A stretch of DNA of 64,000 nt from Planctomycetota bacterium (GCA_021413885.1 JAIOPM010000016.1:20025-84024); one strand, 5' to 3'; numbered from the stretch's first letter, positions 43,785 through 53,265 are shown. The notes: generated by a model not told the origin, from the letters alone. Made by a program: numbers and translations.

Positions 43785-46700
43785 ATGACCTCGACATCCA
43801 CGCACTGGTTGGTTCGTAGCTCTTTCGTCGCCGCGCTCACCCTGGTTTCCGCATCCTGCGGCGGCAGCGGAGGCAGCTCGGGCAGCTCGATGTTCATCGA
43901 GCAGTGCTCGCTCGGGTGCACGAACGGCCTCGGAGGCACGCCGGTCACGTGCGGCATCATCAACACCTTCCAGAACCAGGACCTCTCGGTCCTGTTCTCG
44001 CAGCCGGTCGACTTCAGCACGGTCGACGACCACACGATCCAGATCGTCGACACGGTCACCGCCGCGTTCCCGGGCGTCGAGTTCGTGCGAGACGCGAACA
44101 ACCCGAACCGCGTCGTGATCCGTCCGACGCTCGACTTCGACCAGAACGGCAACCCGCTCTTCGGCCTCCAGCCGAACCGCAGCTACCAGATCCGCATCGC
44201 GGGCCAAGCCCAAGGCGACGCGGGTCCGTGGGTGCGCAGCGTGACCGGCGCCGCGAACTCGAGCCGGCTGCTCTGCTCGATCACCACCGACCAAGGCGTC
44301 ACCGATCCGGTTCCGGGCAAGCCGACCGTCGACGTGTTGGTCGACACTCTCACCGCCAACGACGTCAACGTTCCGTTGGCGAGTCTGGTCACGGTCGACG
44401 TCAAGACGAGCTCCACGATCCGCTTGGCGTTCCACGACTTGATGGACATCGGCACGTTGTTGATCGGCGGCGTGCCGCCGCTGATCACCGTCGTGGTCGA
44501 TGCGGACGGCAACCCGGTGAGCACCGCGGACCAGGCGCCGCTCGCCGGCGTGTGGGACTACGACCTCGACCTCAACACGCTGACGACGACGCTGACGTTC
44601 ACGCCGACGATCGGCCTGCCGCCGAAGGGCTCGGACCCGTTCCAGCCGCGTCGCGTGGTCGTCAATATCCCGGTGGGCGTGCGCGACCTCGCGGGCAACA
44701 CGCTCTCGGACTTCGGCCTCTACATCGTGACGCCCGAGTCGAAGACGTTCCCCGCACAGACGCTGCCCGGGCCGAGCGGCGAGCAATTCACCTCCCAGTC
44801 GAATCGCGACGGCGCGCGCACCGGCGCCGATTGGGGCGTGACCACGTCGGGACGCCTGAAGCCCGGCACGGGCGGCGGCTCCGGTCGCATGGGCGACCTC
44901 GAAGTGCTCGCGGGTCAAACGGTGACGCTGCACACGAGCTCGACCAAGGCGAGGGGCACGATCACCGCGTCGGCGACGCCGAAGGACGGTGACCAGATCC
45001 AGATCGGCGCGAGCGTGCTCGGGCCGTTCCAGTTCGTGACCGGCTCGGCGACCGGCACGGCGTTGGTGCCGGGTCCGGGTGTCGCGATCCAGAACCACTC
45101 GCAGAACAACTTGTTGTCGTACTCGCTGCTCGAGCTCGTCAACTTCCTGAACGCGAGCCTCGACCCCGACGTCGCGCAGTGCACCTACACGTTGATCGAC
45201 GGCAACCAGATCCTGATCCGCGCGAAGACCGCGGGCGCGGCCGGCAACGCGATCGCGTTCACCGTCACGCCGGCGACCGCGACCAACGTCTGGACCGTCA
45301 GCGGCACCACGCTCTCGGGCGGCTTCGATCAAGAGACGTTCAGCGCCGGCAACCTGGTCGACAACTTCGACTTCGGCGCGAACCCGGGCGGCACGCCGCT
45401 CGACATCGACGTCACCACGGGGATCTTCGAGTTCGCGTCGCTCTCGGTCGAGGCGGGCGCGACGCTGCGCATCGTCGGCGACAACGCGGCTCGCGTGCTG
45501 GTGCGCGGTGATGCGCGGATCCAGGGCACGATCGACGTGTCCGGCCAATCGCTCGGCGCGCATCCGTCGGACGCGGGCTTCGGACAAACCGGCGGAGCCG
45601 GCGGCCCGAACGGCGGCGACGGCGGCAGCGGCGGCGACCGTCAGAACCAGGGCGCGTCGATGCTTGCGACCAACGACGTCCCGGCGGGCAGCCTCGTCGA
45701 TTTGCCGGACCTGCAGAACTCCGGGCTGAAGAACCCCGGCGCGCTGATCATCGGTGCGGCGGGCGAAGGCGCGGGCGGCACCGGCTTCATCGGTTCCGGT
45801 CCCGGCGGCGTGCAGTGGCCGACGAACTTCCCGTCCGCGCTGTCGCTCTTCAACGACCTCGCGACCAACGTCCTCTGCGTTTCCGAGCAAGTCGCCGGTC
45901 CCGGCGGCGGCGGAGCCTACGCGGTCGACGGCAACCCGGGCGTGCCGCTCGCAGTCAACGGCTTGAGCGCGCAGAGCACGTCGAACGTTCCGCTCGACAC
46001 GCCGGGCGGCGACAACTCGCCGCTGCAGATCGAGAACCCGGGCGTCCTACCGCTCAAAGTGCGCAAGCTGACGCCGAAGAAGGGCTACCTGCGCGGCGGC
46101 GCGGGCGGCGGCGGCGCGGGCACCAACCTCTCGCAGACCCAGACGGTCGGCGCATCGTGCCTCAGCGGCGGCTCGAAGATCCAGGTCTACCGCGACCACA
46201 GCGGCGCGGCCGGCGGCGGCGGCGGCGGGATCCAGCTCCAGGTCGGCGACCTGCTGCAGCTCGACGGCATCGTCGACGCGAGCGGCGGCGACGGCGGTTC
46301 CGCGGTGCCGCTCGGCGGCGCGGTCAACCAGACCGTCGCGAGCCCGGGCGGCGGCGGCGCGGGTGGCGCGACGTTGCTCCAGGCGACGACGCTGGCGATG
46401 AGCACGCTCACCGGTTCGCGCGTCGACGTTTCGGGCGGTCTCGGCGGCATCGACAACACCGGTTCGACCGGCGGCAACGGTTCGATGGGCCTGATCCGAC
46501 TCGAAGGCAAGAACACGCTCGACCTGAACCAGATCGCGCCGTTCCTCACGCCGTTCGATGCGTTGGATCCGACGTCGCTGCTCTTCGCGACCGCGGGCAC
46601 GTGGGCGATCGAGCGCACCTACCCCGACGCGTTGTCCGGCGCGCAGTCGTGCTGGTTCCGTCCGATCGGAGTCACGTACTTCGAGATCGACTTCCCGGCC

Positions 46701-47126
46701 GACGTCGGCGCGACCCTGGGCTGGAACATGGACCTGATCTTGAAGATCGGTGCCGTGACGCAGACCGTGCCGTACCGCGGTCCGAACTCGATCCTCGGCG
46801 GCGGGCAATCGTACGAGAGCTTCTGGGGCACCAACGTCAGCCCGGACCTGCCGCTCGGCGGATCTCCGGCGCCGATCGCCGTGCGCTTCCAAGGCGTGCG
46901 TACGTCGAAGACGATCGTCGACCTCTGCAACGTCGACGTCACCGACCCCGCGAGCGGTGTCGTTCCGTCGACGCTGACGCCGTGGGTGACGCAACCGTCC
47001 GAGCTCAACGACTTCTCGCCGCAACCGGACATGATTCGCTTCGTGATCCTGTTCGACGCGAGCCACGTCGACTTCCCGAAGATCCAGGGCGTGACCAACC
47101 TGCGGATCACCGCGATCCCCGACTAG
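43785..47126 (+). CDS. Large Ig-like/glycine-rich lipoprotein D with phage-tail-like module
   Basis: 1113 residues, lipobox VSASC (Cys25). An SbsA-type Ig domain follows (DLSVLFSQPVDFSTVDDHTI), then a second Ig-like part, and at about 390-515 a module with DGDQIQIGASVLGPFQFV, then GNQILIRAKTAGAAGNAIAF and SGTTLSGGF that recalls the repeated domain of phage tail proteins. The strand-rich segment (FASLSVEAGATLRIVGDNAA) and Gly-rich turns (GGAGGPNGGDGGSGGD, GGAGGGGAG) match lipoprotein B, so the two are paralogues. An in-frame extension upstream is a shadow. Function unknown; a surface role is inferred. Confidence 0.75.
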   Translation: MTSTSTHWLVRSSFVAALTLVSASCGGSGGSSGSSMFIEQCSLGCTNGLGGTPVTCGIINTFQNQDLSVLFSQPVDFSTVDDHTIQIVDTVTAAFPGVEFVRDANNPNRVVIRPTLDFDQNGNPLFGLQPNRSYQIRIAGQAQGDAGPWVRSVTGAANSSRLLCSITTDQGVTDPVPGKPTVDVLVDTLTANDVNVPLASLVTVDVKTSSTIRLAFHDLMDIGTLLIGGVPPLITVVVDADGNPVSTADQAPLAGVWDYDLDLNTLTTTLTFTPTIGLPPKGSDPFQPRRVVVNIPVGVRDLAGNTLSDFGLYIVTPESKTFPAQTLPGPSGEQFTSQSNRDGARTGADWGVTTSGRLKPGTGGGSGRMGDLEVLAGQTVTLHTSSTKARGTITASATPKDGDQIQIGASVLGPFQFVTGSATGTALVPGPGVAIQNHSQNNLLSYSLLELVNFLNASLDPDVAQCTYTLIDGNQILIRAKTAGAAGNAIAFTVTPATATNVWTVSGTTLSGGFDQETFSAGNLVDNFDFGANPGGTPLDIDVTTGIFEFASLSVEAGATLRIVGDNAARVLVRGDARIQGTIDVSGQSLGAHPSDAGFGQTGGAGGPNGGDGGSGGDRQNQGASMLATNDVPAGSLVDLPDLQNSGLKNPGALIIGAAGEGAGGTGFIGSGPGGVQWPTNFPSALSLFNDLATNVLCVSEQVAGPGGGGAYAVDGNPGVPLAVNGLSAQSTSNVPLDTPGGDNSPLQIENPGVLPLKVRKLTPKKGYLRGGAGGGGAGTNLSQTQTVGASCLSGGSKIQVYRDHSGAAGGGGGGIQLQVGDLLQLDGIVDASGGDGGSAVPLGGAVNQTVASPGGGGAGGATLLQATTLAMSTLTGSRVDVSGGLGGIDNTGSTGGNGSMGLIRLEGKNTLDLNQIAPFLTPFDALDPTSLLFATAGTWAIERTYPDALSGAQSCWFRPIGVTYFEIDFPADVGATLGWNMDLILKIGAVTQTVPYRGPNSILGGGQSYESFWGTNVSPDLPLGGSPAPIAVRFQGVRTSKTIVDLCNVDVTDPASGVVPSTLTPWVTQPSELNDFSPQPDMIRFVILFDASHVDFPKIQGVTNLRITAIPD

Positions 47127-47179
47127 TTACAAGAGAGTCGCGCGACACAACGCGATTCGCGTCGCCGAGTCGAGCCCAG

Positions 47180-47185
47180 TAACCT
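47180..47185 (+). promoter_or_regulatory. TAnnnT -10-like box of the amidohydrolase gene
   Basis: TAACCT (context CAGTAACCTCCGCG) ends 11 nt before the ATG. No Shine-Dalgarno sequence; leader about 5 nt. Confidence 0.5.
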
Positions 47186-47196
47186 CCGCGCTCCCG

Positions 47197-48411
47197 ATGG
47201 GTGCGGAGGTTCTTCTTTGCGGGTGGTTGCTCGCACCCGACGAGCGTTGGATCCGCGGCGGTGCGTTGCAGGTCGAACGCGGTCGGGTCGCGCGCGTGCT
47301 CGCTTCGCCGCGCGCCGTCGCGCGTGCACGTCGCGCCGGAGCGCGCGTCCGCGATCTCGGCGAGGCGCTCGTCGCGCCGGGTTTCGTCGATGCGCACGCA
47401 CACCTCGAGCTCACGTTCCTCACGGGCGCGTTGAAGCCCGGCCTGCCGTTCGGCGCGTGGGTGCGCGAGGTGGTCGCGCGCCGCGCCGCGGTCGGTCGGA
47501 GCGTGCTCGAACGCGCGGTGGAAACCGGCGCGCGCGAACTCCTGCGCCACGGCACGACCACCGTCGGCGACATCGACACGACCGGAGCGTCGGCGCGAGC
47601 GCTGGTGCGCACGCCGTTGCGTCACGTGCTCTTCCGCGAAGTGCTCGATGCGTACGATCCGCTGCGCACACATGCGGCGTTGCGTTCGGTGAGTCGCGCG
47701 CTCGCGCCGCGCGCGCGCCGCGTCGAAGGGCTCTCGCCGCACGCGCCGTTCACGACTTCGCTGGCGTTGCTCGCCGGCCTCGCGCCGATCGCGCGGCGAC
47801 GCGAACTCGCCGTCAGCATCCATTGGTCGGAGACCGAAGCCGAAGTCGATTGGCTCGAACGCGGCGCCGGTCCGCTCGCGCCATTGCTCGGTCCGTCGCC
47901 GCGGCGCGCCGGGCTCGAGCTCCTGCGCGACGCGGGCCTCCTCGGTCGGCGCACGTCGCTGGTGCACGGCAACCATCCGCGGCGCGGCGAGCCCGAGGCT
48001 CTGGCGCGCGCCGGCGCGACGTTGATCCATTGTCCGGGTTGCCACGCGTGGTTCGGACGCGAGCCGTTCCCGCTCGCTCGCTACCGGAAGGCCGGCGTGC
48101 GCATCGCGCTCGGCACCGATTCGTCGGCGAGCAACGACACGCTCGACCCGCGCGCGGAGCTGGCGCGTTTCGCGCGGCTCCATCCGAGCGTTCCGACGCG
48201 CGAGGTCTGGCGCATGGCGACGATCGACGCGGCGGCGGCGCTCGGGCTCGCCGACCTGATCGGCACGCTCGCGCCGGGGCGAGCGGCGGACTTCGTCGCG
48301 TTCGACACGCCGCGCGGAGCGCCGAGCTTCGACGAACTCGTCCACGCGCGTCCCGCCGTCCGCGCGGTCTGGATCGCCGGTCGCGAGGTCGACCTCGAAC
48401 CGCGCACTTGA
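47197..48411 (+). CDS. Amidohydrolase, chlorohydrolase/deaminase-like (SsnA/MtaD group)
   Basis: 404 residues with the metal-dependent TIM-barrel signs: APGFVDAHAHLE (His67, His69), SIHWSE, LVHGNHPRRGE, and GTDSSASNDTLDPR. An N-terminal composite beta-sandwich and the C-terminal GRAADFVAFD are typical. The family contains guanine deaminase, atrazine chlorohydrolase and S-adenosylhomocysteine deaminase relatives; the substrate cannot be inferred. It has its own TAnnnT box upstream and is followed by the DHH phosphoesterase. Confidence 0.8.
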   Translation: MGAEVLLCGWLLAPDERWIRGGALQVERGRVARVLASPRAVARARRAGARVRDLGEALVAPGFVDAHAHLELTFLTGALKPGLPFGAWVREVVARRAAVGRSVLERAVETGARELLRHGTTTVGDIDTTGASARALVRTPLRHVLFREVLDAYDPLRTHAALRSVSRALAPRARRVEGLSPHAPFTTSLALLAGLAPIARRRELAVSIHWSETEAEVDWLERGAGPLAPLLGPSPRRAGLELLRDAGLLGRRTSLVHGNHPRRGEPEALARAGATLIHCPGCHAWFGREPFPLARYRKAGVRIALGTDSSASNDTLDPRAELARFARLHPSVPTREVWRMATIDAAAALGLADLIGTLAPGRAADFVAFDTPRGAPSFDELVHARPAVRAVWIAGREVDLEPRT

Positions 48412-48490
48412 ATCCGCGCGCGTGGCGCGCCACGGATCCCGCACGGCGCCGCGAGCGTGGGAAGTCCCTCGCTCCCGGCACCGCGTCGTG

Positions 48491-48496
48491 TATGGT
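48491..48496 (+). promoter_or_regulatory. TAnnnT box of the DHH gene
   Basis: TATGGT overlaps the potential start ATG at 48492 and lies 31 nt before the ATG at 48528, so 48528 is preferred. The leader would be about 25 nt. Confidence 0.4.
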
Positions 48497-48527
48497 CTTG
48501 GCGGCTCGCGGAGCGAGTCGCGCCTCG

Positions 48528-49538
48528 ATGACTCTAGTTGTTCCTCAAGCCACCACACCGGAGCAGACGCGCGCCCTCGAAGTGCTCTCGACGGGCTCCC
48601 GCTTCCTGCTCTCCGGCCACGTCAAGCCCGATGGCGACTGCCTCGGTTCCCAAGCGGCGCTCGACTGCGTGCTGCGCGCGTTGGGCAAGGAAGTCTGGAT
48701 CGTCAATCCGGATCCGGTGGAGGAGCGCTACGACTTCCTCGCGAAGGAGACGCGCTACCGCACCTACACCGGCGGCGATCTGCCGGCGCACGACGTCGAG
48801 GTGTTCCTCGACTTCTGCGAGCTCTCGCGCACCGGGCCGATGGAGAAGGCGCTCGCCGCGCACCCGTCGAAGAAGGTGATCGTCGACCACCATCTCTTCC
48901 ACGGCACGCCGTGGTGGGACGCGGCGTTCGTGGACACGCGCGCGGCCGCGACCGGCGTCGTCGTCGCGCGCATCGCGAACGCGTTCGGCATCGAGCTCGA
49001 CCGCGTCGCGTCGCAAGCGATCTTCACCGCGATCGTCACCGACACCGGTTGGTTCAAGTACTCGAACGCGGACGCGGAGACCTTCGCGCTCGCGAGCCGT
49101 CTGGTCGCCGCCGGATGTCAGCCGTCGAAACTCTTCGACGCGATCTACCAACGCGCCGCGAAGAGCGAGCCCAAGGCGATCGCCCGCGCGTTGTCGCGCG
49201 TCGAGTACTTCGGCGACGGACGCCTCGCGGTGATCGACCTCCCGCGCGCAAAGCCGGGCGAGGACGACTTGATCGACACCGACGAAGTCCTCGATCTCTT
49301 GCGCGCGGTGCGCTCGGTCGAGGTCGTGCTCTTCCTGCGCGAGCAGAAGGACGGAACGACGAAACTCTCGGCGCGCTCGAAGACCGACTTCGACGTCAAC
49401 CGACTCGCGCGACGCTTCGGCGGCGGCGGCCACGCGAAGGCGTCGGGCGCGACGCTCGCCGGACCCCTCGCCGACGCGCGCGCGCGCCTCGTCGCCGGCG
49501 CTCTCGAGGACCTGGGAGGTTCGCCGCGCGCGTCATGA
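48528..49538 (+). CDS. DHH/DHHA1 phosphoesterase (NrnA-like oligoribonuclease / pAp phosphatase)
   Basis: 336 residues. N-terminal DHH domain: GHVKPDGDCLGSQ (His31, Asp35, Asp37), an FLDFCEL strand, VIVDHHLF (Asp120, His121, His122) and TDTGWFKYSN. C-terminal DHHA1 domain with FGGGGHAKASGAT. NrnA degrades nanoRNAs and 3'-phosphoadenosine 5'-phosphate. Start 48528 is chosen because the ATG at 48492 overlaps a promoter-like box. It is followed, with ATGA overlap, by the metallophosphoesterase. Confidence 0.88.
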   Translation: MTLVVPQATTPEQTRALEVLSTGSRFLLSGHVKPDGDCLGSQAALDCVLRALGKEVWIVNPDPVEERYDFLAKETRYRTYTGGDLPAHDVEVFLDFCELSRTGPMEKALAAHPSKKVIVDHHLFHGTPWWDAAFVDTRAAATGVVVARIANAFGIELDRVASQAIFTAIVTDTGWFKYSNADAETFALASRLVAAGCQPSKLFDAIYQRAAKSEPKAIARALSRVEYFGDGRLAVIDLPRAKPGEDDLIDTDEVLDLLRAVRSVEVVLFLREQKDGTTKLSARSKTDFDVNRLARRFGGGGHAKASGATLAGPLADARARLVAGALEDLGGSPRAS

Positions 49539-50296
49539 AGGTCGCGATCATCTCCGACCTGCATTCCAATCGCGAAGCGCTCGAGGCGGTCTTCGCGCAC
49601 ATCCGCGAGCAGGGGCTCGCCAAGATCTACTGCCTCGGCGATGTGGTCGGCTACGGCCCCGAGCCCGAGTTCTGCGTCGACCTCGTGCGCGGTCACGCCG
49701 AGCTCTGCCTGATGGGCAACCACGACGAAGCGCTCTTCCGCGACGCTTCGGACTTCAATCCGCACGCGCGCGGCGCGATCGAGTACACGAAGGAGCGCAT
49801 GCAGCCCTCGTGGTACAGCTCGGGCGAGAAGCGCGCGCGTTGGAATTGGCTGAAGACGTTGCCGCTCTCGCACACCGAAGGCCGCTTCCTCTTCGTCCAC
49901 GGCAGCCCGCGCGATCCGGTGCGCGAGTACGTCCTTTCGACCGACGGTTTCTTGAACCCCGACAAGCTGCGCGCGGTCTTCCAGTCGTTCGAAGGCATCG
50001 CGGTCGGCGGACACACGCACCATCCCGGGATGCACGACGCGGACCTGCGCTTCCACGGACTCGGCGGCGCGGAGAAGCTGACGCTCGCGCTGCCCGAAGG
50101 GAAGAAGTGCTTCCTCAACGTCGGCTCGGTCGGTCAACCGCGCGACGGCGACAACCGCGCGTGCTACGCGGTGCTCGAGGACCATCAGGTGACGTGGCAC
50201 CGCGTCGCGTACGACTTCCAGAGCACCGCCGACAAGATCCTGAAGACCGGTGTGTTGTCGGAAGTCCTCGCGCGACGGCTCGCGCTCGGCAAATAG
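49535..50296 (+). CDS. Metallophosphoesterase (YfcE/MJ0936-like)
   Basis: 253 residues with all calcineurin-type motifs: ISDLHSNREAL (Asp8, His10), CLGDVVGYGPEP, LMGNHDEAL, FVHGSPRDP and VGGHTHHPGMH. These proteins often hydrolyse phosphodiesters or act as phosphatases; the exact substrate is unknown. The start overlaps the DHH stop by four bases, so the two hydrolases are coupled and might act in one nucleotide-turnover step (inference). Confidence 0.88.
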   Translation: MKVAIISDLHSNREALEAVFAHIREQGLAKIYCLGDVVGYGPEPEFCVDLVRGHAELCLMGNHDEALFRDASDFNPHARGAIEYTKERMQPSWYSSGEKRARWNWLKTLPLSHTEGRFLFVHGSPRDPVREYVLSTDGFLNPDKLRAVFQSFEGIAVGGHTHHPGMHDADLRFHGLGGAEKLTLALPEGKKCFLNVGSVGQPRDGDNRACYAVLEDHQVTWHRVAYDFQSTADKILKTGVLSEVLARRLALGK

Positions 50297-50321
50297 AGCG
50301 CGAGGTCTCGAACGCGTCGGC

Positions 50322-51221
50322 TCAGGCGAGCCCGAACGTCTGCCGCAGGACGTGGCGCACGATCTCGGGGTTCTTGCGCATGCGTCGCAGCGAGTAGGGC
50401 TGCCACTCCGGACCGAACGGCACGTACACGCGCACGCGGTGACCGGCTTCGCGCCAGCGCGACCACAACGGCTCCTGCACGCCGAGCAACACTTGGAACT
50501 CGTAGTCGCTCTTCGCGCGGCGGTGCTTCGTCACCAGAGCGACGAGATCGCGGCTCATCCCTTCGTCGTGCGTCGCGAACGAGATCCGGGCGCCGCGGGC
50601 GAAGAGCTGCTCGCTGCACGCGACGTACGCCGCGCGGATCGGATCGGGCGTCGTGTGCGCGATCGTCGCGGACTCGAGGTAGATGCCCTTGACCATCCGC
50701 ACCTGCAGCGGGCCGGGCTTCAACTTCGCGATGTCGTCGGGCGTGCGGAAGAGGCGCGACTGCAGCACGATGCCGACGTTCGTGAACTCCGCGCGCAGGG
50801 CCTCGAAGATGCGCAGCGTCGCGTCGGTGGTCGTGTAGTCCTCCATCTCGACGCGCACGAAGAGTCCGAGCGGCGCGCAGTGCCGACACAGTTCGCGGTA
50901 GCGCTCGAGCGCGAGCGCCTCGGACGTGCGCAGCCCGCAGTGCGTGGGCTTGACCGAGACGTAGCAATCGAGCTTCGCCCGCGCGACCGCGGTCGCGGCC
51001 TGTTGGTACTCGGCGACCACCGCGCGGGCCTGGGCTTCGCCGGTAACGTCCTCGCCGAGGATGTCGATGATCCCGGCGTGGCCGCGGGCGGAGAGCTCGT
51101 TCAACTTCGCGAGCGCCGACTCCAACGTCTCGCCCGCGATGTAGCGCGACGCCACGCGCCGCAGCGCGAACTTCGGGACGTGGGGCAAGAGCGCCAACAC
51201 GGTCTTCTCGGGCCAACCCAT
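50322..51221 (-). CDS. Proline dehydrogenase, monofunctional
   Basis: FAD-dependent oxidation of proline to pyrroline-5-carboxylate. 299 residues with the barrel motifs of bacterial ProDH: LDCYVSVKPTHCG, GLFVRVEMEDYTTTDATL, VRMVKGIYLE and the conserved substrate-binding end YVPFGPEWQPYSLRRMRKNP. It is a stand-alone domain, not a PutA fusion; the dehydrogenase partner is not in the window. It faces the metallophosphoesterase gene end to end. Confidence 0.92.
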   Translation of the reverse strand: MGWPEKTVLALLPHVPKFALRRVASRYIAGETLESALAKLNELSARGHAGIIDILGEDVTGEAQARAVVAEYQQAATAVARAKLDCYVSVKPTHCGLRTSEALALERYRELCRHCAPLGLFVRVEMEDYTTTDATLRIFEALRAEFTNVGIVLQSRLFRTPDDIAKLKPGPLQVRMVKGIYLESATIAHTTPDPIRAAYVACSEQLFARGARISFATHDEGMSRDLVALVTKHRRAKSDYEFQVLLGVQEPLWSRWREAGHRVRVYVPFGPEWQPYSLRRMRKNPEIVRHVLRQTFGLA

Positions 51222-51236
51222 GGTGCGAAGCGCGGG

Positions 51237-51242
51237 ATTCTA
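51237..51242 (-). promoter_or_regulatory. Minus-strand TAnnnT box of proline dehydrogenase
   Basis: TAGAAT on the minus strand ends 15 nt before the ATG at 51221. No Shine-Dalgarno lies between. Together with the cutA box it forms a divergent promoter pair about 50 nt apart. Confidence 0.5.
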
Positions 51243-51291
51243 ATGAGCGCACGTCGCTCGCGCTCGCGCTTCTTTCGCGTCGTCGCACCGC

Positions 51292-51297
51292 TACCAT
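51292..51297 (+). promoter_or_regulatory. TAnnnT box of cutA, leaderless arrangement
   Basis: TACCAT overlaps the upstream ATG (51296) and ends 7 nt before the ATG at 51305; the context TACCATGCGCGGGATG parallels truA. Confidence 0.55.
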
Positions 51298-51304
51298 GCG
51301 CGGG

Positions 51305-51643
51305 ATGGCCGACGGCGTCGACGGAGCGGCGGATGTGCGCGTGGTCCTGGTGACGGCGCCGGATCGCGCGGCGGGGGAGAAGCTCGCGCGCGAGCTGGTG
51401 ATGCGCCGCCTCGCGGCGTGCGTCAACCTCGTCGACGGCGTGACCAGCATCTACCGTTGGCAGGGCGCGATCGAGGAAGCCCGCGAGGTCCTGTTGATCG
51501 CGAAGACGACCGCGGCGCGCTACGCGGAGTTCGAGCGCGCGCTTCTCGAGCTCCATCCGTACGACACCCCGGAGTGCATCGCCCTCACCCCCGAGCACGT
51601 CACCGCGAAGTACCGCGCGTGGCTGCAGGCCGAGACGCGTTGA
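51305..51643 (+). CDS. cutA: CutA1 divalent-ion tolerance protein
   Basis: 112 residues with the CutA trimer motifs: RVVLVTAPDRAAGEKLAREL, RLAACVNLVDGVTSIYRWQG, EVLLIAKTT and HPYDTPECIALTP. The family forms stable trimers and its true role is uncertain. ATG 51305 is preferred to 51296 because the latter overlaps a TAnnnT box. The SLC13 carrier gene follows 7 nt later and is probably co-transcribed. Confidence 0.93.
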   Translation: MADGVDGAADVRVVLVTAPDRAAGEKLARELVMRRLAACVNLVDGVTSIYRWQGAIEEAREVLLIAKTTAARYAEFERALLELHPYDTPECIALTPEHVTAKYRAWLQAETR

Positions 51644-51650
51644 GGGCCGG

Positions 51651-53249
51651 ATGACGGACGAGAGCGCGGACCACGGAGAATTCGCCGCGCCGCCCGAAGC
51701 GACCGAATCGTCGCCGGCTTTCGTGCGCCGGCTCGGGCTCGTCGTCGGACCGCTCGCCGCGTTGGTGCTGCTGTTCGCGCCGGGCCTCCACCTCGAGCCG
51801 GTGCAACGGCGCGTCGCCGCGGTCGCGGCTCTGACCGCGACGTTCTGGATCACCGAGGCGATCCCGCTCGCGGCCGCGTCGCTGTTGCCGGCCGCGTTGT
51901 TGCCGTTGCTCGGCGCGCTGCCGGCGGAGAAGGTCGCGCCGCCGTACATGGACGACCTCGTGATGCTCTTCCTCGGCGCGTTTCTGCTCGCGCTCGGACT
52001 CGAGCGTTGGGGCGTGCACAAGCGGATGGCGCTCGCGATCCTGTCGATCGTCGGACCGAATCCCGATCGGTTGGTGCTCGGCTTCCTCGGCGCGACCGTG
52101 ACGCTGTCGTTGTGGATGAACAACACGGCGACCGCGCTGCTGATGTTGCCGATCGGACTGTCGGTCGCGTCGCGCGTGCAGCCGACCGGCGACGCGCGCG
52201 CGGCGCGCGACTTCCCGGTCGCGTTGATCCTCGCGATCGCGTACGGCGCGACGTTCGGCGGCATGGGCACGCCGGTCGGCACCGCGCCGAACCAAGTGTT
52301 CCTCGGCCACTACGCGCGCATGTTCCCGAAGGCGCCGCCGATCGAGTTCAGCGCGTGGGTCGTCGGTTGGTTGCCGATGGTCGTCGTGCTGTCGTTGGTC
52401 GCGTGGTTCGTGTTGACGCGTTGGTTGCTGCGCGTGCGCGGCGTCGTGCTCGGCGCGCGCGAGGTGATCGCGGCGGAGCGCGCGGCGCTCGGACCGATGG
52501 GACGCGGCGAGCGTTGGATGGCGGCGATCTTCGCGCTCACCGCGCTCTTGTGGATGACCCGCGGCGATCTCGATCTCGGCGTCGTGCACGTTCCCGGTTG
52601 GTCGCGCGCGTTGCTCGGGCTGTTCGGCATCGGGCCCGGCGAATACGAAGCGCACCGCCGCGACGTCACCGACGCGACGGTCGCGTTGACGATGGCGGTG
52701 CTCTGCTTCCTCGTGCCGGTCGATCGCAAGCGCGGCGTTCACCTCTTGGATTGGAGCGTCGCCAAGCGCGTGCCGTGGGACGTCCTGCTGCTGATCGGCG
52801 GCGGCTTCTCGCTCGCGCAGGCGTTCCGCGATTCGCGGCTCGATGCGGTGATCGGACAGGCGCTCGCGCCGTTGTTCGTCGGCACCAGCGAGTGGGTGGT
52901 GGTCGCGGCGCTCGTCCTGCTCGTGATCTTCCTCTCGGAGATCACGTCGAACACGGCGACCGCCAACGTCTTCGTGCCGGTCTTCGCGCAGGCCGCGGTA
53001 GCCGCCGGTTGGAATCCGTTGACGGTGATGGCGCCGGTCGCGATCGCGAGCTCCGGCGGTTTCATGTTGCCGGTGTCGACGCCGCCGAACGCGCTCGCGT
53101 ACTCGACGCGGCGCGTGCCGATGCGGACGATGTTGCGCGTGGGGCTGGTGCTCAACCTGATCATGGCGGTGCTCGTGTGTCTGTTCTTCGAACTGTGGGT
53201 GCGCCGCATCTGGCACATCGAAACGGGACTGCCGGCGTGGGCGCGCTAG
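51651..53249 (+). CDS. SLC13/DASS-family anion:sodium symporter
   Basis: 532 residues, about eleven to twelve membrane helices after a short cytoplasmic acidic N-terminus. The two Ser-Asn-Thr-type hairpin motifs of DASS carriers appear: SLWMNNTATALLMLPIGL (first) and SEITSNTATANVFVPVFA (second). The family imports dicarboxylates, sulphate or phosphate with Na+. A charged loop rich in Arg (about 262-285) precedes the second half. Coupled with cutA by a 7-nt gap. Substrate not determined. Confidence 0.88.
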   Translation: MTDESADHGEFAAPPEATESSPAFVRRLGLVVGPLAALVLLFAPGLHLEPVQRRVAAVAALTATFWITEAIPLAAASLLPAALLPLLGALPAEKVAPPYMDDLVMLFLGAFLLALGLERWGVHKRMALAILSIVGPNPDRLVLGFLGATVTLSLWMNNTATALLMLPIGLSVASRVQPTGDARAARDFPVALILAIAYGATFGGMGTPVGTAPNQVFLGHYARMFPKAPPIEFSAWVVGWLPMVVVLSLVAWFVLTRWLLRVRGVVLGAREVIAAERAALGPMGRGERWMAAIFALTALLWMTRGDLDLGVVHVPGWSRALLGLFGIGPGEYEAHRRDVTDATVALTMAVLCFLVPVDRKRGVHLLDWSVAKRVPWDVLLLIGGGFSLAQAFRDSRLDAVIGQALAPLFVGTSEWVVVAALVLLVIFLSEITSNTATANVFVPVFAQAAVAAGWNPLTVMAPVAIASSGGFMLPVSTPPNALAYSTRRVPMRTMLRVGLVLNLIMAVLVCLFFELWVRRIWHIETGLPAWAR

Positions 53250-53252
53250 GAT
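53247..53252 (+). promoter_or_regulatory. TAnnnT box of the sulfatase-like gene
   Basis: TAGGAT (context CGCTAGGATGAGCGCC) overlaps the potential start at 53251 and ends 13 nt before the preferred ATG 53266. It is practically identical to the EF-G2 box at 32217. Confidence 0.5.
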
Positions 53253-53265
53253 GAGCGCCTTCCCG

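Noticed and set aside
41812..43797. A 661-residue minus-strand reading that would extend tatD far upstream
   Set aside because: Only the part from 42573 down matches TatD; the upstream part is a shadow of the HEAT-like lipoprotein gene, which itself has a lipobox and overlaps tatD in GTGA form.
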